Shown piece after piece: positions 60,962-64,000 of a DNA stretch of 64,000 nt. The translations under genes were made by a program, and so were the position numbers. The notes under the pieces are model-generated. The model was given only the letters and a program-made list of their open reading frames with translations. It searched no databases and was not told where the DNA came from. Position 1 is the stretch's first letter. The number at the start of each line of letters is the position of its first letter. This stretch comes from Saturnia japonica (lineage: Eukaryota > Arthropoda > Insecta > Lepidoptera > Saturniidae): assembly GCA_033032175.1 (NCBI GenBank), contig CM065322.1, forward strand, positions 16,492,001 to 16,556,000. Reading direction: 5' to 3'.

Positions 60962-61268
60962 CGTTGTAGCCACCGTCTCACCTGATCTTAAGTGACGTTG
61001 TGGCCCAAGGTGGTAGTACGCTAAGCCTAGTTGACGACTGCCTTTCAAGTGCAGCTGCCGGAACACACGAACTGGTGTTTGGCGACAAATTTTCAATTAA
61101 GGGTGAAAGCTAGCCAGACGGGAGTAAGAAAAAGCCCTACCATCACGCTATGGTTTCATCGCGATGTTTTCCTTCACCGAAAGATTATGTTCATTGCATT
61201 GATTCGAACTCACGTCAATCGACGCGCAATCCGTACACGCTACCAACTGAGCAATCAATTCTTCACTG
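60962..61268 (-). mobile_element. tRNA-derived SINE (family 1), best copy
   Basis: On the minus strand TTGCTCAGTTGGTAGCGTGT (A-box region) and GTGAGTTCGAATCAATG (B box) head a complete unit ending near AAGATCAGGTGAGACGGTGG. The match to copies at 3157 and 50948 runs the full length. Confidence 0.85.
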
Positions 61269-61279
61269 TACCTACCTGA

Positions 61280-63660
61280 TGGTAAGCACAATGCATCGTC
61301 AGTCAAGTAAATATGTGTCTTCTCGTTATATTTGACTTCATGTTGTGGGAAGGAGGGTACACACTGGTTTACGTCAACTTGTAATTAAGAAATAGGGGGT
61401 TCGACCCTCGCATTGTCTGAATACGTGTCTGTACGCGTCCATCACTCGCTTTAACATCTGCCGGGCAGCTGTCCGTAAGATCATATCGTACCTGTCCGCT
61501 CGCGCGTTAAATCAGAGACGACTCGGTTAAAGGGTTAACTCTTCATGTATATGGTAACTAGGTTATACTCCTAACTCTGCTTGTTGTCTTAGGAAGCTTA
61601 AGCCTCAAGGAATATCATTAGGACAAAAAATGTACCTAATTAATAATAAATTTCCGTTATTAGTATTAATCCGTTATTTCAGTTATTTAGTAGCAAAATA
61701 GAAAAAATTGTACGAATAATTTTGGAATTTGTAGTATAATGTATCAAAATGTTATACGAATGTAAAAGTGGTTCCTCATTCTAAACATCTGAAATGAGAA
61801 GTCACCTGTAACTCGGAAAGTAATCAATGAATATTTTTGAAAATTTTGTATATTTTAGTAGTAATTGCGTATGGCACCTAGTAAAAATTTTGGTGAGGTT
61901 CTGCTGAAATTCAAAAAATACAATACTTTTAGTGTGGCTTCTCAATCTATATACAAGAGCATGAATTTCCATAAAGGTTATAGGTCAATTAATATTTTCG
62001 ACTTAATGATCATTTACTATTAGTTGTATTCGAATTTGTAACGTAGTAAGAAAGACTAAGACTAAGGGCGACTTGCATAACACTTTTAAATGTGATTAAA
62101 CTAAGACTAAACACATTTAAGTGGATAAACAAAATTAGCGTCTTGCACAAAAAATAGTTACTAATTATATTTATCGAACTGTCAAATTTAAATAGCCAAA
62201 AATGGCGATTTAGCACCGCTAAACACGTTTAAGTGACTTCTTATGATTTAAAAATACAAATTATGTATAAAAATTATGGGAATAAAAGAACAGAGACATC
62301 ATAACGGCCATCAGCGTGGCAGCCTGGTGAACACTTTCACCACATTTCTCACTCGTATCTAATACAAAATAATTGCACATGTTCATTTTATTAAATTGAT
62401 TTTGACAGACAACAAACAATGACATCCAATTATCCACGTTTCATTATGTATACTATAGGCATAGGTTTATAAGTCATCAAGCTTTTTGTGTTAAGAAACT
62501 CGTCAAAACGTGAAACGGAACGCAAAGAATGCTTCACCGACTCGCTAATCATGTATAACTAAATCAGCGCACTGTATGTCTCGTGCAAGATGATCCTAAA
62601 TGCGTTTACGATAAATCCATTTATGAGGCTAACTGTAATTAACTATTTTGGTTTAGCAGTGAGTTATGTTATGATTAATTAATTAATTCTAACAGAAAAC
62701 AATTTCGTCTTTTCCTTGCGACATATTTATTTTATAATCATTCGTTACTATGACAATCAGCAGAGACAAATAAAAACCTTCATAATTAAATATTCTAACA
62801 AGTTAAATGAAATGTTGCGCTAGTCGCCCTAAGTGAATTTAGTAAATAAACGTATTTTATTTGGCTCCTCAATCCAGACATTGTGCATATAAATAATTGA
62901 CTGTACACCTATCTGAGATCACAACGCAATCAAACTTGAGAGACACTATTAAATACCTATATATAATTCAACAATTAATTATCATCCATCTTAAATACAA
63001 AGATTGTCACGTATTCAAAAATATCTTTAAAAGCTGAGACGCCCAAGCCGACCTCGCCTGCGTGGAGCACACTGCTAAATAACGAACGAGGAAATGGCGA
63101 CAGTGTGGTGGTAGGTGGTAGGACTGAGTCGTGACCACGATGCATGTCGTGAAAATCCCGTCACAGTGACTCGCTTTTGCGTGTCGCATTGCGGGATCAG
63201 ACTGTACATATACAGTTAAATTACTGCAGGCTGGCATGACAGCAGCGACCGTCGATAGATCACGATCTCTTATCAGTGACAGTAACATTGATTTGCCGTG
63301 CTAATATTAAAAAAAATCATAATTACAAATCCCATAATCCTATCAAAAAGTTATTTTGTTGGGAAAACAAACAGGTCTCTTGTTAGAATCTGTTCTGAAT
63401 GTTCTAAAATCTTATAACTACTGCGTTTAATTACTTAGTACATTAATCTATATAAATAAAAAATTATTAAGGTTTACTATTGTGCGCGCATCACGCAAAA
63501 CCTACTGGGCAGGTTTTGATAAAAAAAAATTTGTTTCACTCCTTAGACAATTGGTCCTTATCAAAAAGAAAAATTAATACGACATCTTCATTCAATAAAA
63601 AGTTTTTAATGTGTTAATAAACTAAAATTTTATAAACACTACCCGTTCAGCTATGTGTTT
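61280..63660. other. AT-rich non-coding stretch
   Basis: No gene or RNA recognised. A GC-richer segment at 63040-63290 shares a short block with 58780-58850 and is probably a repeat. Confidence 0.35.
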
Positions 63661-63676
63661 TCTTACAAAAACAAGC

Positions 63677-63900
63677 TTAAAAGAGTGCGCTGGCATCGCT
63701 CAAATTCCCGCTTCTTACTGCCGCCCGGTCATTTGACTCCGCCATTATCTGTGGAATTAACAACGGCAAAAAAAATACCAATTCCGATAAATGTATATAT
63801 GTAAGCGGCCCGTTTTTTATCGTAACGCGGCAGAGGGCGCAACAGCAGCCACCGCCAGCGACCGTAATGGCGTCAAACACGATAAATATTGTGCTCATGA
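63677..63900 (-). other. GC-rich island, candidate first exon/promoter
   Basis: Sharp rise in GC relative to both flanks. On the minus strand an ATG at 63745 in good context (AGATAATGG) opens MAESNDRAA and meets a strong donor-like GCA|GTAAGA. The exon would end in phase 0, which does not join directly to the nab exon at 40776, so an intervening exon or another gene would be needed. The upstream CAG/CCG-rich sequence resembles a 5' UTR. Speculative. Confidence 0.2.
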
Positions 63901-64000
63901 AAATTCAGCGACGCATTATGGCACACTGAAAAACTTCGAACCTCATTCCTCTCGAGACATTTCATCACAACTTAGACGGCACGTAAAAAACACGCATCAT

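Noticed and set aside
1..64000. CRISPR arrays, operons or prokaryotic signals
   Set aside because: No regularly spaced direct repeats with unique spacers, no Shine-Dalgarno-led gene clusters. All evidence is for an animal nuclear genome.

Overview
This is an AT-rich animal nuclear sequence. Its spliced genes, tRNA-derived SINEs, cecropia-type mariner, R1-clade and RTE-clade LINEs and dense short dispersed repeats all point to an insect, most likely a moth or butterfly (Lepidoptera). Nothing in it looks bacterial, and almost every long open frame is either retrotransposon or the shadow of one.

Layout. 1-4124: non-coding sequence with a dispersed repeat, an RTE-like LINE relic, a small MITE and a SINE. 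4125-34650: a giant imperfect palindrome. A left arm (4125 to about 16735) is the reverse complement of a right arm (about 19905 to 34650), in collinear nested blocks broken by insertions private to one arm. The left arm carries a 5'-truncated R1-clade LINE (7671-10895). The right arm carries a roughly 6 kb insertion block with a degenerate full-length RTE element (23816-26678) and a Jockey/CR1-group fragment (27095-28620). A mariner (16805-18086) lies in the centre. Each arm holds the same three 3'-terminal exons of an unrecognised gene (4353-5592 on +, 33174-34435 on -), both with intact splice sites and stop codon.

36015-40776 (minus strand): the 3' part of nab, the NGFI-A/EGR-binding (NAB) transcriptional corepressor. 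Four coding exons join in phase, covering the conserved N-terminal NCD1 domain, a Ser/Pro/Thr-rich middle, the NCD2 domain and a short basic/acidic tail. The 5' coding exon is not identified. It must lie above 40776, so the rest of the window is probably nab intron or upstream sequence. Two weak candidate exons are noted (54401-54488 and about 63762-63790).

40777-64000: non-coding sequence packed with repeats. It includes two inverted repeat pairs (40028-40372 with 44718-45062, and 46178-46712 with 47155-47625), four SINE copies, three further copies of the dispersed repeat called family A here, and a 186-codon open frame of unknown status (43689-44249).

The retroelements have no functional link to nab. 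Their main value here is as time markers: the empty site for the R1 element in the right arm shows that the palindrome formed before that insertion. All similarities were judged by eye. Repeat boundaries are good to tens of bases except where a target-site duplication fixes them.
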